Of a DNA stretch of 5,761 nucleotides, positions 1-5,761 are shown piece after piece. The notes below the pieces were generated by a model, which worked only from the letters and a program-made list of their open reading frames with translations, was not told where the DNA came from and did no database searches. How positions within the stretch are numbered: position 1 is the stretch's first letter; each line of letters begins with the position of its first letter. This stretch comes from an uncultured Candidatus Planktophila sp. (lineage in GTDB: Bacteria > Actinomycetota > Actinomycetes > Nanopelagicales > Nanopelagicaceae), in the NCBI GenBank assembly GCA_937927965.1, contig CALEZA010000123.1:1-5761 (forward strand), given 5' to 3'. The translations under genes and the position numbers were made by a program.

Positions 1-56
1 GAGAGCATGTAGCCAACGATGGTCCAGAGGGCATCTGCCTCACGATTTACAGCCAT
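1..56 (-). CDS. AtpZ/AtpI-family membrane protein, N-terminal fragment (runs off the left edge)
   Basis: Only the first 18 codons are visible, reading MAVNREADALWTIVGYML before the window ends. The ATG is preceded by a good Shine-Dalgarno site (GAGAGGAG, 9 bases upstream), which supports it as a real start. A short polar N-terminus followed by a W-x-I-x-x-Y-x-L segment resembles the beginning of small AtpZ-like proteins, two-helix membrane proteins encoded next to F-type ATP synthase genes and linked to assembly of the c-ring or to Mg2+ handling. Position supports this: it lies 21 bases downstream of an atpI-like gene on the same strand, where an actinobacterial atp operon would continue with atpB. 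The fragment is too short to prove the family. An unusual AtpB N-terminus or another small membrane protein cannot be excluded. Confidence 0.55.
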   Translation of the reverse strand, partial: MAVNREADALWTIVGYML

Positions 57-65
57 AGCTTCAAA

Positions 66-73
66 CTCCTCTC
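66..73 (-). promoter_or_regulatory. Shine-Dalgarno site of the atpZ-like gene
   Basis: On the minus strand this reads GAGAGGAG, with 9 bases to the ATG at 56. It lies in the 21-base gap after the atpI stop codon and is one of the three strongest ribosome binding sites in the window. It is the main support for a real gene start at the left edge. Confidence 0.75.
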
Positions 74-77
74 GACC

Positions 78-482
78 TCACTTAGGTGGCAATTGTAGAT
101 GAAGTTTGAGGCGGGTAAATGCCGCAATCTCCCCGCCCAACCAGGCGAAGGTGGCTGCCACGGCAGCCAGACCAAAGGCGCTTCGATTGCAGAAGGTCTC
201 CGGAATAAAGGTGGTGATGAGCCAGAGGAAAATTCCAAGCAGTAAGACCTTGGCCATATACGAAGCCATGGCTAGAGACATCGTCATCACAGGATCTAAA
301 TCGCGAGAGATTCGTGCAACAGCGATATTGGCAGCAAAAAAGATGACAACTATTACCTGAGCAAGGGTTGCTCCAACAAAACCTGCACTGCCCTTAAGCC
401 AAGTTGAAATTGCAATTGCAATTACAGCTGTGACACCAGTTGGAATCAGAGCACCACGAAGTAGCGCTCGCTCGGTACTCAT
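78..482 (-). CDS. atpI: ATP synthase protein I (AtpI-like), four-helix membrane protein
   Basis: The 134-residue product is small and strongly hydrophobic, with four probable transmembrane helices at about residues 9-27, 33-55, 66-92 and 102-122. A polar turn (RISRDLDP, 57-64) separates helices 2 and 3, and the tail is basic and polar. AtpI proteins are encoded at the head of bacterial atp operons and are thought to help assemble the F0 c-ring or supply Mg2+; they are usually not essential. The assignment rests on size, topology and position between wecA and a second small atp-type gene, since AtpI sequences are poorly conserved. The ATG at 480-482 was chosen because it overlaps the wecA stop (ATGA), an arrangement typical of translational coupling. 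The frame stays open 46 codons further upstream, but that part lies within wecA and reads as cysteine- and serine-rich out-of-frame sequence. No clear Shine-Dalgarno site precedes the start. Confidence 0.75.
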   Translation of the reverse strand: MSTERALLRGALIPTGVTAVIAIAISTWLKGSAGFVGATLAQVIVVIFFAANIAVARISRDLDPVMTMSLAMASYMAKVLLLGIFLWLITTFIPETFCNRSAFGLAAVAATFAWLGGEIAAFTRLKLHLQLPPK

Positions 483-1567
483 GCTGAGAGAACTTTCGCT
501 TGTGATTTGTGACGAGTAAAGAGAAGTGATGCTGTAAACATCGCTGCAAATACGGCACCGGCAACCCATAAAGGAGTGAAGGCAGAGATTGAAACTGGAA
601 ATGCAATCGTTGCAGTCCATGAATACATAATCAGAGCTGTGCGAGCTTGAGAATTTCCAGCTCGCATAATTCGGTGATGGATATGTTCCTTATCAGATGC
701 AAATGGAGATTTTCCAGCTCTCACTCTTCTGATGATTGCCCAGAACAAATCAATTAATGGAATCGCAAGAACAGCAAGTGGCAATGCAAGTGGCAGAAGA
801 GTTGGACCTAACTTCTCAGCCGAAATTGCATTGGGATCAATCTGTCCTGTGAGGGTGATAGCAGATGCTGCCAGGAGAAGCCCAAGAAGCATGGATCCAG
901 AGTCGCCCATAAATATCCGTGCAGGATGGGCATTATGTGGAAGAAAGCCGATACACACTCCAATAATGATGGCGGTAATCAACGATGGAGAACCTGCTCG
1001 GCTAAAGCCATAAATAACGGCCAAGAGGTAGGCGAATGCAAAGAATGCAGCCCCTGAAATTGCAACAATTCCCGCTGCAAGTCCATCCAGGCCATCAATA
1101 AAGTTCACTGCATTGATAGTGACAAGAACGATGACGACCGTAAGGAGCTGTCCAATGCTGGGAGGAAGCGTGATCACTCCATTGATAGGTAGCCAGAAAA
1201 TCTGAACACCATAAATAAGCAATATTCCTGCAGCAAGTGCTTGGCCCGCCAATTTAGTCAACGCATCAAGTTCAAAGCGATCATCGACCATGCCAAGAGC
1301 CACTAGAAAAGTTGCAGCGAGAAAAATCCCGACTGATTCTCGAGTGAAAGATTTACCGACGAGAGAGAGGTGATGCACCATGAGAAATGTGGCAGCCATT
1401 CCAATCCACATAGCCAATCCACCCCAGCGAGGTGTGGGGGTTGTGTGAATATCTCTATCGCGAATCTTTGCAACTACTCCGAACTTAATTGCCCAACTCT
1501 GCACATATGGTGTGACCACATAACAGATTGATGCTGCAAGGAGCAAGGTGACTAAATACTCGCGCAT
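479..1567 (-). CDS. wecA: WecA/TagO-type polyprenyl-phosphate sugar-1-phosphate transferase
   Basis: This 362-residue polytopic membrane enzyme belongs to the MraY/WecA/TagO superfamily. It transfers a sugar-1-phosphate, usually GlcNAc-1-P from UDP-GlcNAc, onto a polyprenyl phosphate carrier at the inner face of the cytoplasmic membrane, the first step of a lipid-linked wall glycan. The family motifs occur in order: IHTTPTPRWGG (40-50), the Mg2+-binding aspartate pair VDDR (94-97), NAVNFIDGLDGLA (152-164) with D158 and D161, the HPARIFMGDSGS loop (214-225) and the HIHHR histidine cluster (294-298). Length and the roughly ten hydrophobic helices fit the family. The HIHH cluster and the MREYL-type N-terminus fit actinobacterial WecA (older name Rfe) rather than MraY. 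An in-frame stop three codons upstream fixes the ATG as the earliest possible start. Ribosome binding is weak, and the gene lies 17 bases after glyA. The exact sugar cannot be read from the sequence. Confidence 0.93.
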   Translation of the reverse strand: MREYLVTLLLAASICYVVTPYVQSWAIKFGVVAKIRDRDIHTTPTPRWGGLAMWIGMAATFLMVHHLSLVGKSFTRESVGIFLAATFLVALGMVDDRFELDALTKLAGQALAAGILLIYGVQIFWLPINGVITLPPSIGQLLTVVIVLVTINAVNFIDGLDGLAAGIVAISGAAFFAFAYLLAVIYGFSRAGSPSLITAIIIGVCIGFLPHNAHPARIFMGDSGSMLLGLLLAASAITLTGQIDPNAISAEKLGPTLLPLALPLAVLAIPLIDLFWAIIRRVRAGKSPFASDKEHIHHRIMRAGNSQARTALIMYSWTATIAFPVSISAFTPLWVAGAVFAAMFTASLLFTRHKSQAKVLSA

Positions 1568-1584
1568 GAGAAGTTATAGCTCAA

Positions 1585-2847
1585 TCACGCCTGGTAGATA
1601 GGAAAGCGTGCAGTCAGAGCGTGAACCTCTGCCTTAATTGCTGCATGCGCTGTGGCATCATCGCTCTTGATTGCACGAGCAATGAGAGATGCAATCGTCT
1701 TCATCTCTTCAACACCCATTCCCTGTGTTGTTGTCGCTGGTGTTCCTACTCGAATTCCTGAGGTGACAGATGGAGCTTCTGGATCAAAAGGAATTGAGTT
1801 CTTGTTGAGAACGATTCCCGCCGCACCACAACGCTCATCCGCTACCTTGCCATTGACACCAGTTGAACGAATATCAATCAGAGCAAGGTGGGTCTGTGTT
1901 CCGCCAGAAACAGCACGCATTCCTTCACCTTCGAGGGCTGCAGCCAAAGATTGTGCATTGACGATGACATCCTTTGCATACTTTTGATATGCAGGAGTTG
2001 CACACTCAGCGAGAGCAACAGCTTTGCCTGCCACCGCTGACATGATTGGTCCGCCTTGCATACCTGGGAAGACTGCCTTATCAATGGCTGCTGCATGCTC
2101 TGCCTTCGACAAGATCATTCCACCGCGTGGACCACGCAAAACTTTGTGTGTTGTGAAGGAAACGACATCTGCATAGGGAACAGGTGAAGGAATTGCCTTA
2201 CCTGCAACCAAGCCAATGAAGTGAGCTGCATCCACCCACATAATCGCACCCACTTCGTCGCAGATTGCACGAACTCGCTCGAAGTCAATCAGTGATGGGT
2301 ATGCAGTGGCGCCAGTACAAATCATCTTTGGCTTATTAGCAATCGCTAAATCACGAAGTTCGTCATAATCGATTAATTCGTTATCTTGGCGAACACCGTA
2401 AGAGACGATGTTGAACCACTTACCTGAAAAGTTGACCTTGGAACCGTGGGTGAGGTGTCCGCCGTGTGGCAACGACATGGCGAGAACTGTGTCACCTGGC
2501 TTTGTGAATGCCTGATAAACAGCAACATTCGCACTTGCTCCTGAGTGTGGCTGCACATTGGCATGTTCTGCACCAAAGAGAGATTTGGCTCGATCTATAG
2601 CGATGTTCTCTGCGATATCCACTTCTTCGCAGCCGCCGTAGTAACGCTTACCTGGATAGCCCTCTGCATACTTATTAGAAAGGGTGGAACCTAGAGCTGC
2701 AAGAACGGCGCGTGATGTGAAGTTCTCTGAAGCAATTAGCTGAAGGTTGGTCTGCTGACGCTTGAGCTCTGAGAGAAGTACGGCTGCAATCGCTGGATCT
2801 TGCTCAGTGAGTAATTCGAAATCTGGGCCATAGAAAGTATTGGACAT
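1585..2847 (-). CDS. glyA: Serine hydroxymethyltransferase (PLP enzyme)
   Basis: This cytosolic, pyridoxal-phosphate-dependent enzyme converts serine and tetrahydrofolate to glycine and 5,10-methylene-tetrahydrofolate, the main source of one-carbon units for purines, thymidylate and methionine. The 420-residue length matches bacterial GlyA. Recognisable segments are LIASENF (37-43), NKYAEGYPGKRYYGGCEEVD (58-77), NVQPHSGASAN (97-107), LPHGGHLTHGS (126-136), the PLP-ring aspartate and histidine in VDAAH (D206, H209), the Schiff-base lysine K235 in TTHKVLRGPRGG, and the substrate-carboxylate arginine R366 in SGIRVGTPA. All expected catalytic residues are present, so the enzyme should be active. 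The version with HFIGLVAGKA and HKVLRG differs slightly from the textbook HKTL form. The ATG lies four bases after the stop of the tsaC-like gene. A GGGG run sits too close to the ATG to be a good Shine-Dalgarno site, so translational coupling is likely. Confidence 0.97.
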   Translation of the reverse strand: MSNTFYGPDFELLTEQDPAIAAVLLSELKRQQTNLQLIASENFTSRAVLAALGSTLSNKYAEGYPGKRYYGGCEEVDIAENIAIDRAKSLFGAEHANVQPHSGASANVAVYQAFTKPGDTVLAMSLPHGGHLTHGSKVNFSGKWFNIVSYGVRQDNELIDYDELRDLAIANKPKMICTGATAYPSLIDFERVRAICDEVGAIMWVDAAHFIGLVAGKAIPSPVPYADVVSFTTHKVLRGPRGGMILSKAEHAAAIDKAVFPGMQGGPIMSAVAGKAVALAECATPAYQKYAKDVIVNAQSLAAALEGEGMRAVSGGTQTHLALIDIRSTGVNGKVADERCGAAGIVLNKNSIPFDPEAPSVTSGIRVGTPATTTQGMGVEEMKTIASLIARAIKSDDATAHAAIKAEVHALTARFPIYQA

Positions 2848-2851
2848 GCCC

Positions 2852-3505
2852 CTACTCTATTGCCTGCTCCTCAGAAAGTGCAGGCACCACCGCCGCAAGC
2901 TCGCTGCGCGAGATGGCTCCTTCTCGAATAATGGTCATTCCATTGGAATCTGCTTCAACAACTGTGGTTGCAGGTCCTGAGGGCAACTCCCCTGCTTCAA
3001 ACATCACTGCAAGGTCTGACTCAAGGACAAATATGCGATCTGTGGTGAGTGCAGGCTTTTGACCTACGCGCACAGCACTTGCAACAGCAAGTGGACCCGT
3101 CTCTTTCAAGAGGGCTGAAACAAATGGGGCTTGAGGAGCTCGAACACTAAATCGGTCAAGAGATTGGTTATCTCCCAAGTTCCAACGCAAACCCATTTGT
3201 GGGCGAAGATTAAGAGATAACTGTCCTGGCCAAAATGCATCAATCAATGCACGAGTATCGGCAGTGACATCACGAGAGATGCCAGTCAAAGTTTCACCAG
3301 AGTGAATTAGCACCTGAGCTGCAACTCCGAGATTATCTCCTCGCAACACATGCATCGCTCTCACTGCAAACTCCGAGAAAGCATCTGCAAGAAAAACATA
3401 TCCATGCTCGAGTGGAGCACATATGACATACCCATCGCGAATTCCTTTAAGACCTAGCGCAATGTGGTCTTTGATATCTCCTTCAAGAAGATTCACTCTC
3501 TCCAT
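2852..3505 (-). CDS. Divergent Sua5/YrdC/TsaC-fold protein with eroded active-site motifs
   Basis: The 217-residue product occupies the usual actinobacterial place of tsaC (sua5/ywlC), right after prmC. TsaC makes threonylcarbamoyl-AMP from threonine, bicarbonate and ATP for t6A modification of tRNA position 37. Family framework is visible: an ADAF segment after the first motif (40-43), IDAFWPGQLSL (88-98), a WNLGD turn (108-112), FSVRAP (119-124), GPLAVASA (137-144) and the closing REGAIS (194-199). The signature residues are mostly changed. The usual PTDTVYG reads PLEHGYV (31-37), the KxR...P nucleotide-binding stretch reads RGDNLGVA (55-62), and the SSAN loop reads ASAV (142-145). The frame is intact, which argues against a decaying gene. 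It may be a repurposed or non-catalytic paralogue, or a very divergent enzyme. The start at MERVN was chosen because a clear AGGAGA site precedes it. The frame is open 49 codons further upstream, but that part lies inside prmC. Confidence 0.75.
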   Translation of the reverse strand: MERVNLLEGDIKDHIALGLKGIRDGYVICAPLEHGYVFLADAFSEFAVRAMHVLRGDNLGVAAQVLIHSGETLTGISRDVTADTRALIDAFWPGQLSLNLRPQMGLRWNLGDNQSLDRFSVRAPQAPFVSALLKETGPLAVASAVRVGQKPALTTDRIFVLESDLAVMFEAGELPSGPATTVVEADSNGMTIIREGAISRSELAAVVPALSEEQAIE

Positions 3506-3512
3506 GGGGAAA

Positions 3513-4367
3513 TTATCTCCTGTAACCAGTCGTAAAGCGAGGGCGACCAAGAAGATCTTTGTGGTGAATGATAGATTCGAAATACTCGACCATCGCTGTG
3601 CCGATTGCATCAGGTTGGCTCTCGTGATGCTCGATGGCAAAGAATCCACCACTTTTGAGAAGGCGTGCAGATGCCTCTATAAATGCGCGAGGAGCATCCA
3701 TTCCGTCTTCTCCCCCAAAAAGAGCTACGGCAGGTTCATGTTCTGCAACATCTCGAGGTAACTGCTCTGAGTTTGGAATATACGGTGGGTTTGCAATGAC
3801 CACATCGCATTTGACGCCATCGAGTGCGCCCACCACATCAGATTCTAAAATTCGAACATCTTCTGAAATAAGTGCCACATTCTTACGAAGCCATTCGATC
3901 GCAGCTGGATCTTTTTCTACTGCTATCAAATGAGTGTTCGGTGCCTCCGTGGCAATCGCAAGAGTGAGCGCTCCAGATCCTGCTCCTAAATCCACGACAC
4001 TCACGGGACCAGTTCGCTTTTCAATTTCTTGGAGCACCGCTTCGACTAGCAACTCGCTCTCAGGGCGTGGAACAAGAACCCCAGGACCTACTTGTAATTC
4101 AAGATAGCGAAAGTAGGCAACGCCCGTGAGATATTGAAGAGGTTCGTGTGCTGCTCTTCGATCGAGTAACTTCCAGAAATTCTCTTCAATCAGTGTTGTA
4201 TCGCCTATTGCCGTAATGGCATTTTCTACAGCCAATGGATTATGAAGATCCATGCGAGAAATTCCAAGAACATGGGCAAGCAGATGCTCTGCATCTACTT
4301 CAGGAAAACCTGCTGCGGCTAATTGATCTTTCCCGCTTCGCAAGAACTCTTTAAATGTGAGATCCAT
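3513..4367 (-). CDS. prmC: Release factor glutamine methyltransferase (N5-glutamine MTase)
   Basis: PrmC (HemK) methylates the glutamine of the GGQ motif of release factors RF1 and RF2, using S-adenosylmethionine, which raises the efficiency of translation termination. The 284-residue product has the family's two parts: a helical N-terminal domain (about 1-85) with PLQYLTG (76-82), and a Rossmann-fold methyltransferase domain beginning with VLVPRPESELLVE (97-109). The SAM-binding loop DLGAGSG lies at 126-132, E151 is the likely ribose-binding acidic residue, and the catalytic, substrate-glutamine-binding NPPY is at 193-196. The late segment FAIEHHESQ also fits the family. Length is close to E. 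coli PrmC (277). It starts eight bases after prfA, which encodes its substrate, the classic bacterial pairing. Only a weak Shine-Dalgarno-like stretch precedes the ATG. Confidence 0.96.
   Translation of the reverse strand: MDLTFKEFLRSGKDQLAAAGFPEVDAEHLLAHVLGISRMDLHNPLAVENAITAIGDTTLIEENFWKLLDRRAAHEPLQYLTGVAYFRYLELQVGPGVLVPRPESELLVEAVLQEIEKRTGPVSVVDLGAGSGALTLAIATEAPNTHLIAVEKDPAAIEWLRKNVALISEDVRILESDVVGALDGVKCDVVIANPPYIPNSEQLPRDVAEHEPAVALFGGEDGMDAPRAFIEASARLLKSGGFFAIEHHESQPDAIGTAMVEYFESIIHHKDLLGRPRFTTGYRR
3516..3521 (-). promoter_or_regulatory. Shine-Dalgarno site that sets the start of the tsaC-like gene
   Basis: The minus strand reads AGGAGA, ten bases before the ATG at 3505. It coincides with the last codons of prmC (AGG AGA TAA), so ribosomes finishing prmC are positioned at the next start. 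It decides for the 217-residue form over the longer upstream reading. Confidence 0.7.
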
Positions 4368-4375
4368 TAATATCT

Positions 4376-5458
4376 TTAGCTCGTTGCGGAGAGCTTTGCT
4401 GCCTTATCTGCATCGAGAAGAGCTTGAATCACATCATCGAGATCGCCATTGAGAACTGCATCCAGGTTATTTGACTTGTAATTGACACGATGATCGCTCA
4501 GGCGGTTCTCAGGGAAGTTATATGTGCGGATTCGCTCTGAGCGATCCACTGTTCGAACTTGGCTCTTGCGCTCTGCAGATGCCGCAGCTTCTGCTTTCTC
4601 TTGTGCGTCTGCGAGTAATCGTGCACGCAAGATACGAAGGGCCGATTCCTTATTTTGAAGTTGTGACTTCTCATTCTGGCAAGAGACGACAATTCCAGTG
4701 GGCACATGGGTAAGTCGCACAGCCGAGTCAGTGGTGTTAACAGATTGTCCACCAGGGCCAGAAGAGCGATACACATCAACTCTCACATCATTCATGTTGA
4801 GTTCAACATCAACTTCTTCAGCCTCAGGCAAGATGAGAACACCAGCGGCAGATGTATGAATTCTGCCTTGCGATTCAGTCTCTGGCACTCGCTGAACGCG
4901 ATGCACTCCGCCTTCAAATTTAAGTCGTGCATAAGGAGAATTTCCTGGTTCAGGAGTTCCCTTTGACTTGATGGCCATAGAAATATCTTTGAATCCGCCA
5001 AGATCAGCCTCGGTGAGATCGATAATCTCAACTTTCCAATTGTGCTTTTCCGCATAGCGCTGATACATGCGAACTAAGTCACCAGCAAAGAGTGCTGATT
5101 CATCTCCGCCTGCACCTGCCTTAACTTCCATAATCACATCACGATCATCGTTGGGATCGCGAGGAAGGAGTAACTCTTCTAACTTCTCAGCAGCTTCTGC
5201 AACCGCTATTTCCATCGCTGGAATCTCAGCAGCAAACTCTGGATCTTCTGCAGCCATTTCTCTCGCTGCAGCCAGATCGTCGTTTGCGTTCTTCCATGCA
5301 TGAAAGCCTGCAACTACTGGACCGAGCTGTGCGTAGCGACGGCCAAGTTGGCGAGCCTTGCCCTGGTCTTCGTGAATAGAAGGGTCAGCCATCTGCGCTT
5401 CAAGCACTTGGTACTCGCGCACCATTTCATGTGCCGATGCAAAACGATCATCGCTCAT
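4376..5458 (-). CDS. prfA: Peptide chain release factor 1 (RF1)
   Basis: RF1 recognises the stop codons UAA and UAG in the ribosomal A site and triggers hydrolysis of the finished peptide. The 360 residues match RF1's usual length. After the helical N-terminal domain (about 1-100) comes KAGAGGDES (113-121), a segment shared by class I release factors. The stop-codon-reading tripeptide is PET (192-194), a form of the RF1 PxT motif; RF2 would show SPF. The catalytic GGQ is at 236-238 within [10 protein letters not shown]. The motifs NEKSQLQNK (262-270) and [16 protein letters not shown] (309-324) complete domain 3. The segment [20 protein letters not shown] (164-183) is longer than in E. coli and typical of actinobacterial RF1. 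The start is supported by a strong GGAAGGAG site seven bases upstream. The gene leads the tightly packed run after the rpmE terminator, and its product is the substrate of the neighbouring PrmC. Confidence 0.98.
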   Translation of the reverse strand: MSDDRFASAHEMVREYQVLEAQMADPSIHEDQGKARQLGRRYAQLGPVVAGFHAWKNANDDLAAAREMAAEDPEFAAEIPAMEIAVAEAAEKLEELLLPRDPNDDRDVIMEVKAGAGGDESALFAGDLVRMYQRYAEKHNWKVEIIDLTEADLGGFKDISMAIKSKGTPEPGNSPYARLKFEGGVHRVQRVPETESQGRIHTSAAGVLILPEAEEVDVELNMNDVRVDVYRSSGPGGQSVNTTDSAVRLTHVPTGIVVSCQNEKSQLQNKESALRILRARLLADAQEKAEAAASAERKSQVRTVDRSERIRTYNFPENRLSDHRVNYKSNNLDAVLNGDLDDVIQALLDADKAAKLSATS

Positions 5459-5465
5459 TTGATTG

Positions 5466-5473
5466 CTCCTTCC
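5466..5473 (-). promoter_or_regulatory. Shine-Dalgarno site of prfA
   Basis: The minus strand reads GGAAGGAG, then seven bases to the prfA ATG. This is the best ribosome binding site in the window, as expected for the first gene of an operon, while most genes downstream lack a clear site. Confidence 0.85.
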
Positions 5474-5482
5474 GTCGAAGCT

Positions 5483-5512
5483 CTTATATTCGTTGACTCA
5501 AAAAATAATTAA
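5483..5512 (-). promoter_or_regulatory. Possible weak promoter for the prfA operon
   Basis: A promoter is expected here because a strong terminator lies just upstream. On the minus strand, TATAAG (5483-5488) matches five of six -10 consensus bases, and TTAATT (5507-5512), 18 bases upstream, is a poor -35 match. The region between them is AT-rich and contains the near-palindrome TTGAGTCAA (5493-5501). From the -10 box to the ATG is only about 24 bases, so the leader would be short. This is a consensus reading by eye. Confidence 0.3.
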
Positions 5513-5564
5513 GGGAAATAAAAAGACCGCCCGCAGCTCACATAAGGAGCTGCGATGCGGTCTT
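5513..5564 (-). terminator. Rho-independent terminator after rpmE
   Basis: Read on the minus strand, AAGACCGC pairs perfectly with GCGGTCTT (5557-5564 with 5523-5530), and an inner CGCAGCTC pairs with GAGCTGCG (5547-5554 with 5532-5539). A small internal loop (AT opposite G) separates the two 8-base helices and a 7-base loop closes the hairpin. It is followed directly by a T-rich tract, TTTTTATTTCCC. The hairpin begins nine bases after the rpmE stop codon. On the plus strand it lacks a T tract, so it should act in the rpmE direction. Confidence 0.92.
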
Positions 5565-5573
5565 ATTAGAAAG

Positions 5574-5761
5574 CTACTTCTTACCGAAACGCTCTTCAAA
5601 CTTAGCAACGCGTCCACCTGTATCGAGGATGCGCTGCTTACCTGTGTAGAACGGGTGGCATACAGAGCAAACTTCAACATAGATTGATCCGCTAGCAACT
5701 GTTGAGCGAGTTACAAACTTCTCGCCGCAACCACAAGTTACCTGGGTCTCTTTATATTCTG
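5574..5761 (-). CDS. rpmE: Ribosomal protein L31 (zinc-type), missing its first few codons
   Basis: L31 is a small protein of the large ribosomal subunit that bridges to the small subunit. The visible 61 residues end in FEERFGKK and the TAG stop. By alignment from memory with E. coli L31, about seven N-terminal residues (the usual MKxDIHP) lie beyond the right edge. Four cysteines, in TCGCG and [12 protein letters not shown], form the zinc-binding set, so this is the C+ (RpmE) form and not the zinc-independent paralogue (RpmE2/YkgM type) made under zinc starvation. HPFYTGKQ and [12 protein letters not shown] are strongly conserved family segments. The gene is closed off by the terminator directly behind it, so its expression is probably separate from prfA, which follows on the same strand. 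Confidence 0.96.
   Translation of the reverse strand, partial: EYKETQVTCGCGEKFVTRSTVASGSIYVEVCSVCHPFYTGKQRILDTGGRVAKFEERFGKK

Noticed and set aside
409..426. Hexamer repeat ATTGCA ATTGCA ATTACA
   Set aside because: It encodes alternating Ile and Ala in the first membrane helix of AtpI. The short repeat follows from the protein sequence and shows no sign of being a functional DNA repeat.
106..1013. Open plus-strand frames opposite atpI and wecA (106-360 and 732-1013)
   Set aside because: They lie entirely antisense to well-supported genes, show no family motif and have no convincing ribosome binding site. They are read-through shadows of the minus-strand coding sequence.
4877..4885. PET in place of the PAT tripeptide of E. 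coli RF1, considered as altered stop-codon reading
   Set aside because: PxT is the RF1 requirement and, as I recall, PET and PVT are common in other bacteria. The genes here end in TAA, TAG and TGA in the ordinary way.
5493..5501. Near-palindrome TTGAGTCAA in the prfA upstream region, considered as an operator
   Set aside because: Nine bases with 4-base arms are expected by chance in AT-rich spacer DNA, and no second copy was seen in the window.
5495..5530. Possible plus-strand promoter starting at TTGACT
   Set aside because: There is no suitable -10 box at the right distance and no plus-strand gene for it to serve.
5463..5698. Open frames on both strands across the rpmE end and terminator (5463-5687 plus, 5498-5698 minus)
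   Set aside because: They run through the terminator hairpin and lie out of frame with the clear L31 reading, whose cysteine motifs and C-terminus are unmistakable.

Overview
The window is a compact block of housekeeping genes, all on the minus strand, that looks like a chromosomal segment of a small-genome, moderate-GC actinobacterium. A freshwater Nanopelagicales (acI)-type lineage is my best guess. The reasons are the gene order rpmE-prfA-prmC-tsaC-like-glyA-wecA-atpI-(atpZ/atp operon), which I recall from Actinobacteria, and actinobacterial sequence signatures in RF1 and WecA. The base composition is visibly lower in GC than in most soil actinobacteria, and intergenic space is almost absent. 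The taxonomic call is inference from memory, not a database match.

Layout in transcription order (right to left). The 3' part of rpmE (zinc-type ribosomal protein L31) enters at the right edge and is followed by a strong intrinsic terminator. A gap of about 60 bases carries a good Shine-Dalgarno site and a possible weak promoter. A tightly packed run then follows: prfA (release factor 1), prmC (methyltransferase that modifies release factors), a Sua5/YrdC-fold gene (tsaC-like), glyA (serine hydroxymethyltransferase), wecA (polyprenyl-phosphate sugar-1-phosphate transferase), atpI and the first 18 codons of an atpZ-like gene. Gaps in this run are 8, 7, 4 and 17 bases, then a 4-base ATGA overlap, then 21 bases. 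No internal terminator or convincing internal promoter was seen, so co-transcription from prfA into the ATP synthase genes is likely.

Functionally, prfA and prmC form a pair (RF1 and the enzyme that methylates its GGQ glutamine). rpmE and the tsaC-like gene also belong to translation, through the ribosome and tRNA t6A modification respectively. glyA supplies glycine and one-carbon units, wecA starts lipid-linked glycan synthesis in the membrane, and atpI/atpZ lead into the F-type ATP synthase.

The most notable observation is that the tsaC-like protein keeps the overall Sua5/YrdC framework but has lost most of the family's substrate-binding motifs. It may be a repurposed or inactive paralogue. 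I found no mobile element, CRISPR array, RNA gene or novel multi-gene system, and no stretch over 300 bases lacks a gene.
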